Source of the DNA: Acidobacteriaceae bacterium | GTDB lineage: Bacteria > Acidobacteriota > Terriglobia > Terriglobales > Acidobacteriaceae | Length of the DNA stretch: 57,212 nt | Assembly: GCA_030041515.1 (NCBI GenBank) | Contig: JASHNS010000059.1 | Span: forward strand, 1-57,212 | Direction: 5' to 3' | Shown: piece after piece, positions 18,392 through 27,948 of the stretch | Numbering within the stretch: the first letter of the stretch is position 1 | Layout: every line of letters begins with the position of its first letter | Translations under genes and position numbers: made by a program | Notes under the pieces: generated by a model | The model's database searches: none | Told to the model about the DNA's origin: nothing | The model's input: only the letters and a program-made list of their open reading frames with translations

Positions 18392-18720
18392 CAACCGGCG
18401 CTGGCTCGGCTCCGATTAAAGTCGGACCGTCTGGCGTGACGTGGATCTGCCGCATGACTGGAGCATACGGAGCGGTCTGGTCTGGCGCCTCCTGGAATCT
18501 GCAGCATCATGATTCAACCCGCAGCGTAACGGGCCCCGTTCCTCTCAAATCAACGGCGCAAGCTGTTGAATCTGCGTCCCTACAAATCTCTGCAGGAGCG
18601 AATCGAGCATTTTCAGGCTACTCAGGAGCGTGTTCCAACTGGAACTCTCATGGGACGCCAACATCAGATTCGGGCCGTTCGGACGTCACCCCGGCCGATA
18701 ACCCCCTCTCGCCGGCAACG
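18392..18720. other. intergenic stretch with palindrome copy 4
   Basis: The convergent gap between the regulator and recQ. It holds a TCCGAT-TAAA-GTCGGA palindrome at 18411-18426, a diverged member of the dispersed family with one G-T pair in the stem. I see no gene and no clear terminator in the rest. Confidence 0.5.
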
Positions 18721-20760
18721 CTATCTGTTATCCCCGCGGCACATCGCCACAATGGCGGCGCCGTAGCGTTCCGCCTTCGCCGGCCCGATGCCATGAATCG
18801 AGATTAGTTCCGCCATGCTTCGTGGGCCGGCCGCGACCACTCCTCGCAGCGCAGCATCCGTCAGCACGAAGAAAGCCGGCTTGCAGGCAGCCGCCGCTTC
18901 GGCTTTGCGCCACGCCCGAAGCCGGTTCTCCAGCTCCGTCTGCGCGGGAGTGAAGGCGGCCTCTGCTCCGTTTCCGGAACAGGTTACGCCGGTCGCTGGG
19001 GCCGGTTTTCTCTTCCGCGGAGCAGGCGCGGACGCGGCACCCTCGCCCGTCGTCCGGAGGAGGACCCGCAGCGGCTCCGAATCGGTCCAGTTTCGCCCTT
19101 CGAAAGTCAGCGCCGCCTTGCGGAAGGTCACCTCCCGCCCCTCGGGATTGGTCCACGTCTCCGTCGTCATGGTCACCAGTCCGGCCCGCGCCAGCCCATC
19201 CAGCAACGCGTCAAAGGCGCGGCGTTCGGCCTCTGCGCCGGACTCGGTCTGCAACCGCCCCACCGATCGCGGACCGCCCTCCTGCAAGGTCCGCAGGATC
19301 CGGCGCAGTTGCCGGGTTTCACGCGGGCCCGGTTCCTCAAACGGCACCGCCGCGACTGTCTCCGGCGAGCAGAAATCGCAGTGCCCGCACGGCGAGCCCG
19401 GCTTTTCGCCAAAATGCCGCACCAGCGCCGACATGCGGCACTGCGCGGTCTCGGCGAACGCCACCATGTTGTCCAGTTGTGCTCGCCGATGCTCCATCTG
19501 CGCCTGATATCCGGAGCGCCATCGGCCCGCATCGGCCGTCCGCAGCAGACCGCGTACACGACCCTCCAGATCGACGGCTGCCGCTCCCTGTGCCGCCAAC
19601 TTCTCAACCGCGCGCCCGAAGCTGTCGGGATCCATCCTCAGCTTCGCCCACAGGTCTTCCGGCGGCTGAAACTCGTCCGGCAGCACGCGGGCCACGCGCT
19701 CCAGATCCTCGACCGGTGGATAATCCCGCCCGAAGAAGCTCTCGTGCATTTTTCGATCGGCATAGCTGTGCAGCAGGATGGCGCGCGAACTCCGGCCATC
19801 GCGCCCGGCCCGCCCGACCTCCTGGTAATACGCCTCGACCGAGCCCGGCAGTGCCGCGTGGATTACCGTTCGGATGTTTGCCTTGTCGATGCCCATGCCG
19901 AAGGCAATCGTCGCGACCACGACTTCGAGTTGGCCGGCCAGGAAGCTGCGCTGGACCCGTTCGCGCACAGGCGTCTCAAGACCCGCGTGGTACGCGGCCG
20001 CCGGAAACCGCGCATTCAACTCCAGAGCCAGCTCATCAGCGGCCTTGCGCGAGGGCGCGTAAACGATCGCCGGCCGTGTCTCCGGAGCCTCCAGATAGTC
20101 CCGGATGAACCCGTTGCGGCGCGGCTTCGACATTTCGACGATCTCGAGCGCCAGGTTGTCGCGGCGGAATCCGTGGACGAAGAGCGCCGGGTTCAGGAGT
20201 CGCAGCTGCGTGACGATGTCCTGCTGGACGCGTGGCGTCGCCGTTGCGGTGAGGGCGATGATCGGAGCCGGACGCAACAGCGGGAGCCACTCGCCGAGCG
20301 TCCGGTAGTCCGGGCGGAAGTCGTGACCCCATCCGGAGATGCAGTGCGCCTCATCCACTGCGATCAGGGATGGGGTACGCCGCGCCAGCATCTCAGGGAA
20401 GCCGGGTACGCGGAGCCGCTCCGGTGCGATGAACAGGAACTGCAGCGAGCCTTCCAGATATTCGCGGCACGCCTGCCGCGCCTCTTCTCGCGACAGCCCG
20501 GAGTGGATACGGGCCGTGCGCAGGCCATGGGACTTGAGCCGCGCCGCCTGGTCGTCCATCAGCGCGATGAGCGGGCTCACCACGAGCGCCGGGCCGCCGC
20601 GCGCCACCGCCGGCAACTGATAGCAGATGCTCTTACCCGCGCCCGTGGGCATCACCAGCAGCGCGTCACGGCCGTCGGCCACCGCGCGGCAAACGGCTTC
20701 CTGATTCTCCCGGAATCCGGGAAATCCAAACGTGCTCCTCAGCAGCGAAGCAAGATCCAT
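18721..20760 (-). CDS. recQ: ATP-dependent DNA helicase RecQ
   Basis: A 679-residue superfamily-2 helicase that unwinds DNA 3' to 5' in recombination and repair. In order: a DEAD-type helicase domain with Walker A MPTGAGKS and the motif DEAHC; motif III LTATATPRV; a second RecA domain with QEVGRAGRDG; a zinc-binding segment with CRMSALVRHFGE then CGHCDFC; a diverged RQC-like middle; and an HRDC domain at the end (LRAWRKAEAAAACKPAFFVL ... IHGIGPAKAERYG). The length is somewhat above the E. coli enzyme. The open frame runs to 20859, but the ATG at 20760 starts the normal MDLASLLRSTFGF sequence. It follows the diguanylate cyclase gene by 95 bases on the same strand. Confidence 0.95.
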   Translation of the reverse strand: MDLASLLRSTFGFPGFRENQEAVCRAVADGRDALLVMPTGAGKSICYQLPAVARGGPALVVSPLIALMDDQAARLKSHGLRTARIHSGLSREEARQACREYLEGSLQFLFIAPERLRVPGFPEMLARRTPSLIAVDEAHCISGWGHDFRPDYRTLGEWLPLLRPAPIIALTATATPRVQQDIVTQLRLLNPALFVHGFRRDNLALEIVEMSKPRRNGFIRDYLEAPETRPAIVYAPSRKAADELALELNARFPAAAYHAGLETPVRERVQRSFLAGQLEVVVATIAFGMGIDKANIRTVIHAALPGSVEAYYQEVGRAGRDGRSSRAILLHSYADRKMHESFFGRDYPPVEDLERVARVLPDEFQPPEDLWAKLRMDPDSFGRAVEKLAAQGAAAVDLEGRVRGLLRTADAGRWRSGYQAQMEHRRAQLDNMVAFAETAQCRMSALVRHFGEKPGSPCGHCDFCSPETVAAVPFEEPGPRETRQLRRILRTLQEGGPRSVGRLQTESGAEAERRAFDALLDGLARAGLVTMTTETWTNPEGREVTFRKAALTFEGRNWTDSEPLRVLLRTTGEGAASAPAPRKRKPAPATGVTCSGNGAEAAFTPAQTELENRLRAWRKAEAAAACKPAFFVLTDAALRGVVAAGPRSMAELISIHGIGPAKAERYGAAIVAMCRGDNR

Positions 20761-20855
20761 AGCGCTGGATTTATGTTGACACGTCCGGCAGGAACGCTCA
20801 TCGGACGCCATTGTTGCGGAGGCTACGATCCCGATTACACGGGAATATTCTCTCC

Positions 20856-23366
20856 TCACCGATGTAAATGCAAAGCCGAATCCGCATCACCTGGAGCGTC
20901 CGCGCTGGAGATTCCAAAGTCGTGAGCCTCTCCTGCAACTCCAGGTGGCATGTCTGAGATCGAGTGACTGACCCGATTTCCACCTGCTCGCTTCGCCGCA
21001 TACATTTCGCGATCCGCTTTTTGGACGATCTCGATTGCGCTGCTGCTCGAAGAAGGATAAAGAGCCAGCCCGATGCTCACCGCTCCTGTGATCGTGTGTC
21101 CCTCGATGGCGAAGGGCTCGCTCATCGCAAATACCAGCCGTTCTGCGATCCGGAGCGCAGTGTCTGGAGCCTGAAGATTCGCCAGCAGAACAATAAACTC
21201 GTCGCCCCCGATTCTTCCCAGGGTGTCGCAGTCCCGCAGACAGGTCTTGAACCGCTGCGCCACTTCGATCAAATATGCGTCTCCCACTCGATGCGTGTAC
21301 GAGTCATTGACGTTCTTGAAGTCGTCCAGATCGAGGTACAACAACGCGGCATAACAGTGGCTCCGGCTGGCCTTCTCGATTACTTCTTCCAGGTTTTTCT
21401 GCAGCAACGTGCGGTTTGCCAGGCCGGTCAGTTGATCGTGCTCCGACCGGTGCAGCACGTCTTCGTAAAGCCGCCGATTATCGATTGCGATGGCTGCCAG
21501 GTTGCAGCCGAACTCAAACGCCTCTCTGTTCAGCGGCAGCGGGTCGCCGCCCGTTCCCTCGAAGGTCATCGTGCCGAGCACTTCTCCGCGACTGGACAGG
21601 ATCGGCCGCGACCACACGTTGAGCGGTGGATTCGGCCCCACGAGCCCACGGCTGCGGACCGCCTCCGCGCATGGCTCCAGGCTTTGTGAAGGATTCACAT
21701 CCTCAAGGCGTGCTGCTGCTTTCGCTTCCAGATAACGGGGCGTCATCAGCTTCAGACGACGATGTTCCAGCAGATGCGTGTAGCCCCTCACACCTGCCCA
21801 CATCTGGTCCGCATAGGCCTGAATCTCGGTCAAGACGATCGGCAGTGGCTGAAAGCTGTTGATCAGCTCCAGGATATGGCTGCGCTGCTGCTCCATCCGC
21901 GCCATGGTGCTCAGCCGCAATGCCTCCTGTTCGCTTTTCTGCCGGAGCTGCTTTTCCTTATTCAGGAGGCGCCAGCGCATTCTTAAACCCCAGATCAGTG
22001 CCAGCAGCGCGAATCCAAGAATCGACGAGGTCACCACATACAAGTGCGTCAGCGTCCACCACGATGCCTTCGCGACAACGGCGATATCCCGCGGCGATCG
22101 TACCTGCACCTGAAAGCTCTCCACCGCACCCCAGAATCCACGAACGTGCACTGTGCACACGCCCGTCGCCCGGATGCGGGTTCCCGCCGGGTAGGTTGGA
22201 AAGGGATCCACATCACTCGGCCGTTTGCGGAAGATGACCGAAAATGCGCTGCCGCCGGAATCCAGGACGATTGTGTCCAGGTGGCTCTGTCTCGTCTGCG
22301 AGATCACCCGACCCTCAATGCTGACGAGTCTGTTGTCATACAGACCCGTCATCGCGTCTGCGAACCTGATCGCATGCGGCTCGATCGCTGTGCCGCCCGG
22401 CACAATGAAGAACTGTCCCGAGTCCAGGCCGGCGACGCCATCCATCGCGGTCGCGAATCCAGTTACCTCCACTTGTTGTCCAATGCTCACCGGATCTGTC
22501 TGCCGGGTCTTCACCAGCAATCCACTGTTGCCGTCCTGAATCACCAGATTCTCGCCCGGATCGTAGAGGGTTACGGTTCCGGAGGTGTAAACTCTGTGCC
22601 GCACTTTCAGCAGCTCATTCGATCTGAGCAACGCGGCGATCGGCATCAGTTTCTCTGTCGCCATCCCGGTGCCGCCTGCATGGAGCAGCTGGATTTCTCT
22701 GCTGCTGGACACGTTGAGGCGCAACTCCAGGATGCGGTCATTCGTCACGTCGAACGTCCCACCCAACGCGCCGGTCACGCGCACAGGTGAATCCAGCAGG
22801 CGAGTCGGCGAGAACTGCGGATAATCGCGCACCACCACATCCACCATCTGACCGCCATCCTCCATGCGGAGCAGATACAGGCTCGATCCAGCTGTCGTCT
22901 GGTGGGACGCCGCTCGCACAATTCCCTGCATGGTGACATAGCGGCAGTCATTCGCCCGGTTGACTGCCTCCTGATAGGTCAGGAATGCCGGTTGCGGCAG
23001 TGGCGCCTGTCCCGTCACCTGCACAGATGAAGCAAGAATTTGCGTCGTGTAACTGGCTCCTGTCGTGCCCCTGACCTCAACACGGGAACCCGGCGCGACG
23101 GAATATTTCTTGTCCGGTTGGACATAGATCCAGCTATCGCCTTGCTGGATAAAGAGATCGCCTTCAGCGGAATTGCTGTAGGTCACCACGCCCGTGACAT
23201 CCACGGGCATGGCGTGCGCCGCCTCAACGGAGGTCAGATGCCGCACTGCCTGAATGCTGGTCAGGGGTGTCCTGGCAGAATGCGCCTGCGGCGGCATCGC
23301 GGCCACGAAGAGCAAAGCCGGGAAGGCCCAGGGACCGGCGAACCCGATGGTTACCATTCGCAGCAT
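20856..23366 (-). CDS. membrane diguanylate cyclase with OB-fold-like periplasmic region
   Basis: An 836-residue protein. A signal or anchor at the start (GPWAFPALLFVAAMPPQAHS) is followed by about 480 periplasmic residues in which the same kind of beta-rich unit recurs: VDVTGVVTYSNSAEGDLFIQ, HRVYTSGTVTLYDPGENLVI, VEVTGFATAM and RIRATGVCTVHV. These look like tandem OB-fold-type modules. A membrane helix follows (TSSILGFALLALIWGLRMRW), then a GAF-like stretch and a GGDEF domain with an intact GRIGGDEF active site and the end motif YAAKRAGGNRV, so c-di-GMP synthesis is expected. No EAL domain is present. ATGs at 23366 and 23357 are both possible. It precedes recQ on the same strand. The signal sensed by the OB-like region is unknown. 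Confidence 0.85.
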   Translation of the reverse strand: MLRMVTIGFAGPWAFPALLFVAAMPPQAHSARTPLTSIQAVRHLTSVEAAHAMPVDVTGVVTYSNSAEGDLFIQQGDSWIYVQPDKKYSVAPGSRVEVRGTTGASYTTQILASSVQVTGQAPLPQPAFLTYQEAVNRANDCRYVTMQGIVRAASHQTTAGSSLYLLRMEDGGQMVDVVVRDYPQFSPTRLLDSPVRVTGALGGTFDVTNDRILELRLNVSSSREIQLLHAGGTGMATEKLMPIAALLRSNELLKVRHRVYTSGTVTLYDPGENLVIQDGNSGLLVKTRQTDPVSIGQQVEVTGFATAMDGVAGLDSGQFFIVPGGTAIEPHAIRFADAMTGLYDNRLVSIEGRVISQTRQSHLDTIVLDSGGSAFSVIFRKRPSDVDPFPTYPAGTRIRATGVCTVHVRGFWGAVESFQVQVRSPRDIAVVAKASWWTLTHLYVVTSSILGFALLALIWGLRMRWRLLNKEKQLRQKSEQEALRLSTMARMEQQRSHILELINSFQPLPIVLTEIQAYADQMWAGVRGYTHLLEHRRLKLMTPRYLEAKAAARLEDVNPSQSLEPCAEAVRSRGLVGPNPPLNVWSRPILSSRGEVLGTMTFEGTGGDPLPLNREAFEFGCNLAAIAIDNRRLYEDVLHRSEHDQLTGLANRTLLQKNLEEVIEKASRSHCYAALLYLDLDDFKNVNDSYTHRVGDAYLIEVAQRFKTCLRDCDTLGRIGGDEFIVLLANLQAPDTALRIAERLVFAMSEPFAIEGHTITGAVSIGLALYPSSSSSAIEIVQKADREMYAAKRAGGNRVSHSISDMPPGVAGEAHDFGISSADAPGDADSALHLHR

Positions 23367-24013
23367 TTGTATAAAACGCCCATTATTGTTGTCGGTCTTC
23401 GTGCTCGAAGAGACTATCCCTCGAATGGGGGAAGATGCGGCACTAAGGTAATGGTTCGTCCGAGAAGGAGCCTGGCATTGCGGCGTCGGCGCTGCCCATC
23501 GCTGGCAGCCTCCGATGCCTTTTCCTGCCGTCGGTTCGGCCAGACAGTCCGGCGCCAAGGACGGGTCGTATTTCGAGTTTCGTGTCCTGTCCTTGATTCC
23601 TTCCTGCCCTGGCGGGACTTCCGTGAGACCGGGCTTGTGTGTCGACTCGATCCATACTCTCATGCCTGCACTGGGGCTGCCATGGCGGAAGCCGGGAGCA
23701 CACCCCAGGCGGATCGCACGAAGGCGGCCTGCCGCACGGCATAAAGGGCTGCAGGCAGAGTTGCCTCAGTTTAGGCGTCCCGTGATTTGGCTGTAACGGA
23801 ATCAACTCATTCGGCGTATGTTGGAGAGCAAGCCCCAGCTGGACGTTTGATGAGTGTGCGGCAGGTCATGCGACCCAGGGCGTCAGCACGTCACGAACGC
23901 CGCCAGAGGAGGGCATCCTCGATGGCGGGCCCGGGCGCACGATCACGAAAATTCTTCGGGGCGTACTTGCCAACGGATGAATCTGCCTGGATCTTCGATG
24001 GTCGCGAGGGCTT
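23367..24013. other. divergent intergenic region
   Basis: About 650 bases between the divergent diguanylate cyclase and the Wzz-like gene. It must carry both promoters. I found no open frame with protein character, no clear palindrome and no RNA family. Confidence 0.4.
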
Positions 24014-25984
24014 ATGGAAGATACCACTGTTCGGCGTCATCGCGGGATTCCGCTGGCTCACAGATTCTTCGCGGTCGTCGTTGCAGTAAGCATCGCCCTC
24101 GCAGGATGCGCCGCGCTGATCTATCAGTCCAGACAGTATGCGATCGCTGTGCTGACTCTTAATCCAGCTGTCATTCCGTCTATTGATCCGGGAATTGCCT
24201 CTGCCCGGTATCCCGCTGCTGCGCTGGCAGAGTCGGTGCTGAACGATGAAACGATTATCGACTTAACGCGAGAGGCACATCTGGCCTCGTCGAGTCCCGG
24301 AATCAAAGTCGGTGAATTTCGATCCCAGCTCCAGCTGACACAGCCTTCGGCCCTTCGACTCGACGTCCGTTTCCGGAGCGCCGATGCTTCACAATCGCTG
24401 GCCATCACCAATGCCGTAGCTCGCGCGCTTTCCGTTTGGAAGCCAGTCTCCGGTGCCACGACTCCGCGGCCGGCACCACCCACAGAATCGGCAAATGGGG
24501 CAGTCGCGGTCGCCCAAACTTCCGCGGCGGTGAATTTGGGACAATCTCAATCTCCAATAACGGCGCCCCTTGTCTCGCAGAACCCGCAGACAAACCAGGG
24601 TCCGCCTGACGGTCCGTTATCGGAAGCGCTCGGGAAACTTGGTGCGCAGCTGTCCGCCACGGACCAGCAACTCAACCGGCTCGACGCAGGCAAGGCTCAG
24701 TCTTCCGGAAGCGAACAATCTGCGCACATCGAGTCCAGAGAGCAATCGCTGCTCCGCGCCGAAATCAGGGAGGCCCGGAAGAGCCTGAGCGACCTGCTGG
24801 CCAGCAATTCAAAGGAACTCGCTGACCCGAAGATCGGTGCGTCATTGAATCAGATCCAGAAGGCCGTCGATTCGATTTCAACCGGAGGAAATCGCAATGG
24901 CTTCAACGCGGCAGGGTTCAGCACCTCAGAACTGACCGGCGAACGGTCCGCGCTGCTGAGGGCCATCGGCATCGTGAGCCAGGAAGCGAGAAAGATTCAT
25001 CTTGTGGAAGCAGCGAATGCCAGTACTGTGACGAAAGCAAAGGCGGCTGCCGTTCCTTCGGCTGGGACGAGCATGGAACCGCGGGCTCCGGCTTCGTCGC
25101 AGGCCTCTTCAGCGTCCGAGCCGCCTTCCGAAATGCAGGAACAGAAGATCCCACCTCCCGCGCTCGTCCCAACGCCGGGTCCATTCCTGCAGAACCCGCT
25201 CAGCATCATCCGACTAGCGTCTCCCGCACCGCGTCCCAGGTACTGGGCTGCCATTGCGGCCGGAGCGCTCTGCGGCCTTTTTTATTTCGGCATCGTGGCC
25301 GTAGCGTACCGTCGGAGCAGCAATGATGACCTGCCCTCGCACCTGAGCTCGGCATCGCACCGCCTGATCACCTTCCCGGATCCAGTGAACGTCGACAGAC
25401 TGGCAGTTGCCCCAGCCGATGCGGCGGATCGCGGATCCGAACCTCGCCAGCCTGCGGCCCCTGCTTCGCAGCCCGCGCCTCCCAGGAGTGTCAGTGCGGC
25501 CGACGAGAAGACGCTGGCACCAATCGTGGAACCTTCCATCTCCACGACGAGCCTCGCAACGCCCGCGGAGGACGCCGTTGCAGCCGCCGAGGCAGCGGGC
25601 TTTATCCAGCCGCTGGAGGCTGCGACTAATTTGAGCGATCCAGGTGCCGATCCAGAGTCAGGCACCCCTTCACCAGCGAACGGCATTCCAGCTGCGGCTC
25701 ACGAGGTTCCAGTCCGGGAAGCGCCGAGCGAGGAGGGCACTTTGTCCTCGTCTATCGGCCGGAAGGAACTTCTCGCCGAACACCGCTCCCATATCTGGTC
25801 TGCAGAATCGACAGCCGGAAACGACCCAGTGGCGGAGCGGCTGAGGAAAAGCCTCGCCAACACCGCCACCGCCAGGATGTTTGAAAGTGGAGCTGCGGCA
25901 GACTATTCCAACGGAGAGCACCACACGGAGGAATCGACTCGCGATCCGCGTGCCGACTCGGATTCTCCGTCCGATCGATCGTAA
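24014..25984 (+). CDS. two-TM protein with Wzz-like topology
   Basis: A 656-residue protein not matched to a named family. One membrane helix lies at about 18-38 (FFAVVVAVSIALAGCAALIY), then a largely hydrophilic periplasmic part with a helical, coiled-coil-prone middle (residues 200-340), a Pro-rich stretch, a second helix at about 412-435 (YWAAIAAGALCGLFYFGIVA) and a long Pro/Ala/Ser-rich cytoplasmic tail of about 220 residues. The segment LRLDVRFRSADASQSLAITN near 120 resembles the alpha/beta base of chain-length (Wzz/GumC) proteins, and the Pro-rich lead into the second helix also fits. A polysaccharide co-polymerase-like role is an inference; the disordered tail is unlike Wzz. It is alone, with no glycosyltransferase beside it. 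Confidence 0.55.
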   Translation: MEDTTVRRHRGIPLAHRFFAVVVAVSIALAGCAALIYQSRQYAIAVLTLNPAVIPSIDPGIASARYPAAALAESVLNDETIIDLTREAHLASSSPGIKVGEFRSQLQLTQPSALRLDVRFRSADASQSLAITNAVARALSVWKPVSGATTPRPAPPTESANGAVAVAQTSAAVNLGQSQSPITAPLVSQNPQTNQGPPDGPLSEALGKLGAQLSATDQQLNRLDAGKAQSSGSEQSAHIESREQSLLRAEIREARKSLSDLLASNSKELADPKIGASLNQIQKAVDSISTGGNRNGFNAAGFSTSELTGERSALLRAIGIVSQEARKIHLVEAANASTVTKAKAAAVPSAGTSMEPRAPASSQASSASEPPSEMQEQKIPPPALVPTPGPFLQNPLSIIRLASPAPRPRYWAAIAAGALCGLFYFGIVAVAYRRSSNDDLPSHLSSASHRLITFPDPVNVDRLAVAPADAADRGSEPRQPAAPASQPAPPRSVSAADEKTLAPIVEPSISTTSLATPAEDAVAAAEAAGFIQPLEAATNLSDPGADPESGTPSPANGIPAAAHEVPVREAPSEEGTLSSSIGRKELLAEHRSHIWSAESTAGNDPVAERLRKSLANTATARMFESGAAADYSNGEHHTEESTRDPRADSDSPSDRS

Positions 25985-26161
25985 AGAAGGGCACAATACG
26001 AACGAGTGCGCCGGTATGCCGCACGCATAACTATCTGTTGGGCTTGTTGAAGTCGGTCAGTGCTGCAATCTATCTCTGCAAGTTCCTAGCAGAAGGTCAG
26101 CAAATGGGGAATCCTTGATGGATCCCGGTAGTCGTTCCGGGGGCGCGGCACCCAACGCGGC

Positions 26162-26368
26162 TCACGCCGCCTGCGCGGCATTCTGCTGCCGTCGTTCGAG
26201 TCGTGCCAGCCGTCGTGCCTCCCACGGATCATCCACCACCTGCATGGAGGACCAATCATAGGCGAGCCTCTGCTTGCAGTCATCCAGACAGCTCACCGTC
26301 AGCAGCCTCTTTCCTTCGAGCCGCATGGGCCATGTGATATTCCGATGTCTGCATTTTCGTCTCTGCAT
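26162..26368 (-). CDS. small conserved Cys/Trp protein, 68 residues
   Basis: A short gene with an excellent ribosome site (GGAGG six bases before the ATG at 26368). The protein has CRHRNITWPMRLEGK, then SCLDDCKQRLAYDWSSMQVV, and a basic Arg-rich end. The wording recalls a family of small acidobacterial proteins with a pattern like CLDCGxxxxYDWxxM; in that pattern a Cys-x2-Cys pair would be expected, whereas here it reads C-L-D-D-C. With the N-terminal Cys-x-His pair it may bind a metal. Function unknown. It lies downstream of the lipoprotein gene with opposite ends facing: both are on the minus strand, and the lipoprotein stop is 95 bases upstream of this start. Confidence 0.6.
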   Translation of the reverse strand: MQRRKCRHRNITWPMRLEGKRLLTVSCLDDCKQRLAYDWSSMQVVDDPWEARRLARLERRQQNAAQAA

Positions 26369-26463
26369 TGTGAACCTCCGTAGTTTGTACCCTGTACCGC
26401 TGGTCGTCGCTGCCCCCTGGGAACATCGGAATCGCCGGCTATCGGCAGCAACAGATGAAGCAA

Positions 26464-27948
26464 CTATTCGGCGACGCCGTCATTGATTTGATCTGCGATC
26501 ATCCAGAGCGATCCCTGGGCGCTGAACACCATTCCGTGAAAGCGGAACACCTGGCCCGCCTGAGCCGGGATCGAATTCATCAGGCGCGTCTGGCTATTCA
26601 CATAGACCTGGAGAGTCGTGCTTCCCCGGTTGGTGCTGAGAGGATCATACGAAGCCAGCTCCACGGCATATACCTGATAGCCATGGCTGCTGTTCACCGA
26701 TCCGACAGTGCCGTTGACCGTTTGCGGGAGAAGCGTCAAGGTGGTGATCGTTGGGTAGGGCCCTGACAGCGGAATGGACTGCGATGTCACAGCCACATTC
26801 TGACCCGCAACGATGTTGGTTGCGTCAAAGGCTGGAGTGAACGGAAGCCCCTGGGGCGCCTGAAAACCACCATACAAGCGGAACTCGGTGTTTCCCGTGA
26901 ACTGAAGAGCCATGCCCCCGGAACGGAAACCCGAGGAAAAATCCTGCCCCAGTTCGCGCTCTCCCACCAGGTTGAAAATGCCCGCCGCGGGATCGATGTT
27001 AAAAACAGGACCTGTAACAAGATCGCTAGCCGTCGCGTCGGGCACCTCGACGCGGGTGGCAAGCAAGGTGCCGTCCGGCTGCATGGTAAGGTCCACGTCG
27101 GCAAACATTCCTGACGACAGGGAATCGTACCCGTTCACTCCCTGATAGTTTGTCTCATTGTCCGACGATACGGTCATCGCCGTACCCGAGGACAGATTGA
27201 GGACAAAACTCGACGCTCCGCTCGGTGCAGTCTCGAGAGCTCCAATCTTGCCCACAGCGTTGATCGGCGTGCTCTCGGACGCATTCTGCAGTTCCGAGGA
27301 TGTCATCTGCGCGATGGAGAAGGATGGCGTAACGGAGGAGGAAAAGTCATTTCCCTGCGGACTCCCGGAGATGGATACCGACTGGGAAACCTCCGCGTCC
27401 ACGACGAGCGCCATCGACTGCCCGCTCACTGTGATCGGACTCGGAAGAGTCACCTGAGCCGGTTCGAAGCCGCCATGGCTGAAATTGACTGCGGTATTGA
27501 AATAAATATACCCAGAGCTATAAGTGACAAAGGAAAACTCGGGATTGGAAAACGTGAGTGTTGCAGAAGTATAAACATCCTGGGGAATGCTCACGGAAAC
27601 CTCCGGATCCAGGATGCTGTTCGAGTGTATGAATTCGGGTAGCTGATTCCCACTGTTCGCAGCGAAAACCGTCACGCTCTTTCCGGCGGCGTCCGTCAGA
27701 GTCAACTTTCCAAGACTGAGCTGAAAGTCGGTCAGCTCATCGTTTGCAGTGCTGGAAAACAGTACCGTCACAGTGGTGTATTCTCCCGGAACGGGCGGCG
27801 TTACGCTCTGTCCCGTTGCGCTCGAAGTCGAACCACCTGACGAAACCGCAGGTGCAGCTCCGCAGCCACAAATAAAGCAGACGAGAAGCGCCAGGATGAC
27901 AACCACACCCGCGGACAGAGGCAGCCGAACCTGTGCGCATCCAGCCAT
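26464..27948 (-). CDS. lipoprotein with DUF4382/DUF5666-like domains
   Basis: A 494-residue secreted lipoprotein. A hydrophobic signal (GVVVILALLVCFICGCGAA) ends in a lipobox-like run with Cys near residues 27-29. An N-terminal beta-rich domain of DUF4382 character (VTVLFSSTANDELTDFQLSL; SATLTFSNPEF) is followed by modules of DUF5666 type (GKIGALETAP, ADVDLTMQPDGTLLATRVEV, NGTVGSVNSSHGYQVYAVEL). The function of these families is unknown; they are frequent in acidobacteria. It is divergent from the S53 protease gene. Confidence 0.75.
   Translation of the reverse strand: MAGCAQVRLPLSAGVVVILALLVCFICGCGAAPAVSSGGSTSSATGQSVTPPVPGEYTTVTVLFSSTANDELTDFQLSLGKLTLTDAAGKSVTVFAANSGNQLPEFIHSNSILDPEVSVSIPQDVYTSATLTFSNPEFSFVTYSSGYIYFNTAVNFSHGGFEPAQVTLPSPITVSGQSMALVVDAEVSQSVSISGSPQGNDFSSSVTPSFSIAQMTSSELQNASESTPINAVGKIGALETAPSGASSFVLNLSSGTAMTVSSDNETNYQGVNGYDSLSSGMFADVDLTMQPDGTLLATRVEVPDATASDLVTGPVFNIDPAAGIFNLVGERELGQDFSSGFRSGGMALQFTGNTEFRLYGGFQAPQGLPFTPAFDATNIVAGQNVAVTSQSIPLSGPYPTITTLTLLPQTVNGTVGSVNSSHGYQVYAVELASYDPLSTNRGSTTLQVYVNSQTRLMNSIPAQAGQVFRFHGMVFSAQGSLWMIADQINDGVAE

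Noticed and set aside
19309-20925. Plus-strand open frame opposite recQ
   Set aside because: Low-complexity Arg/Ala-rich translation opposite an intact RecQ helicase.
23787-24089. Open frame ahead of and overlapping the Wzz-like gene start
   Set aside because: No ribosome site, composition of random translation, and overlap in another frame with the better-supported gene.
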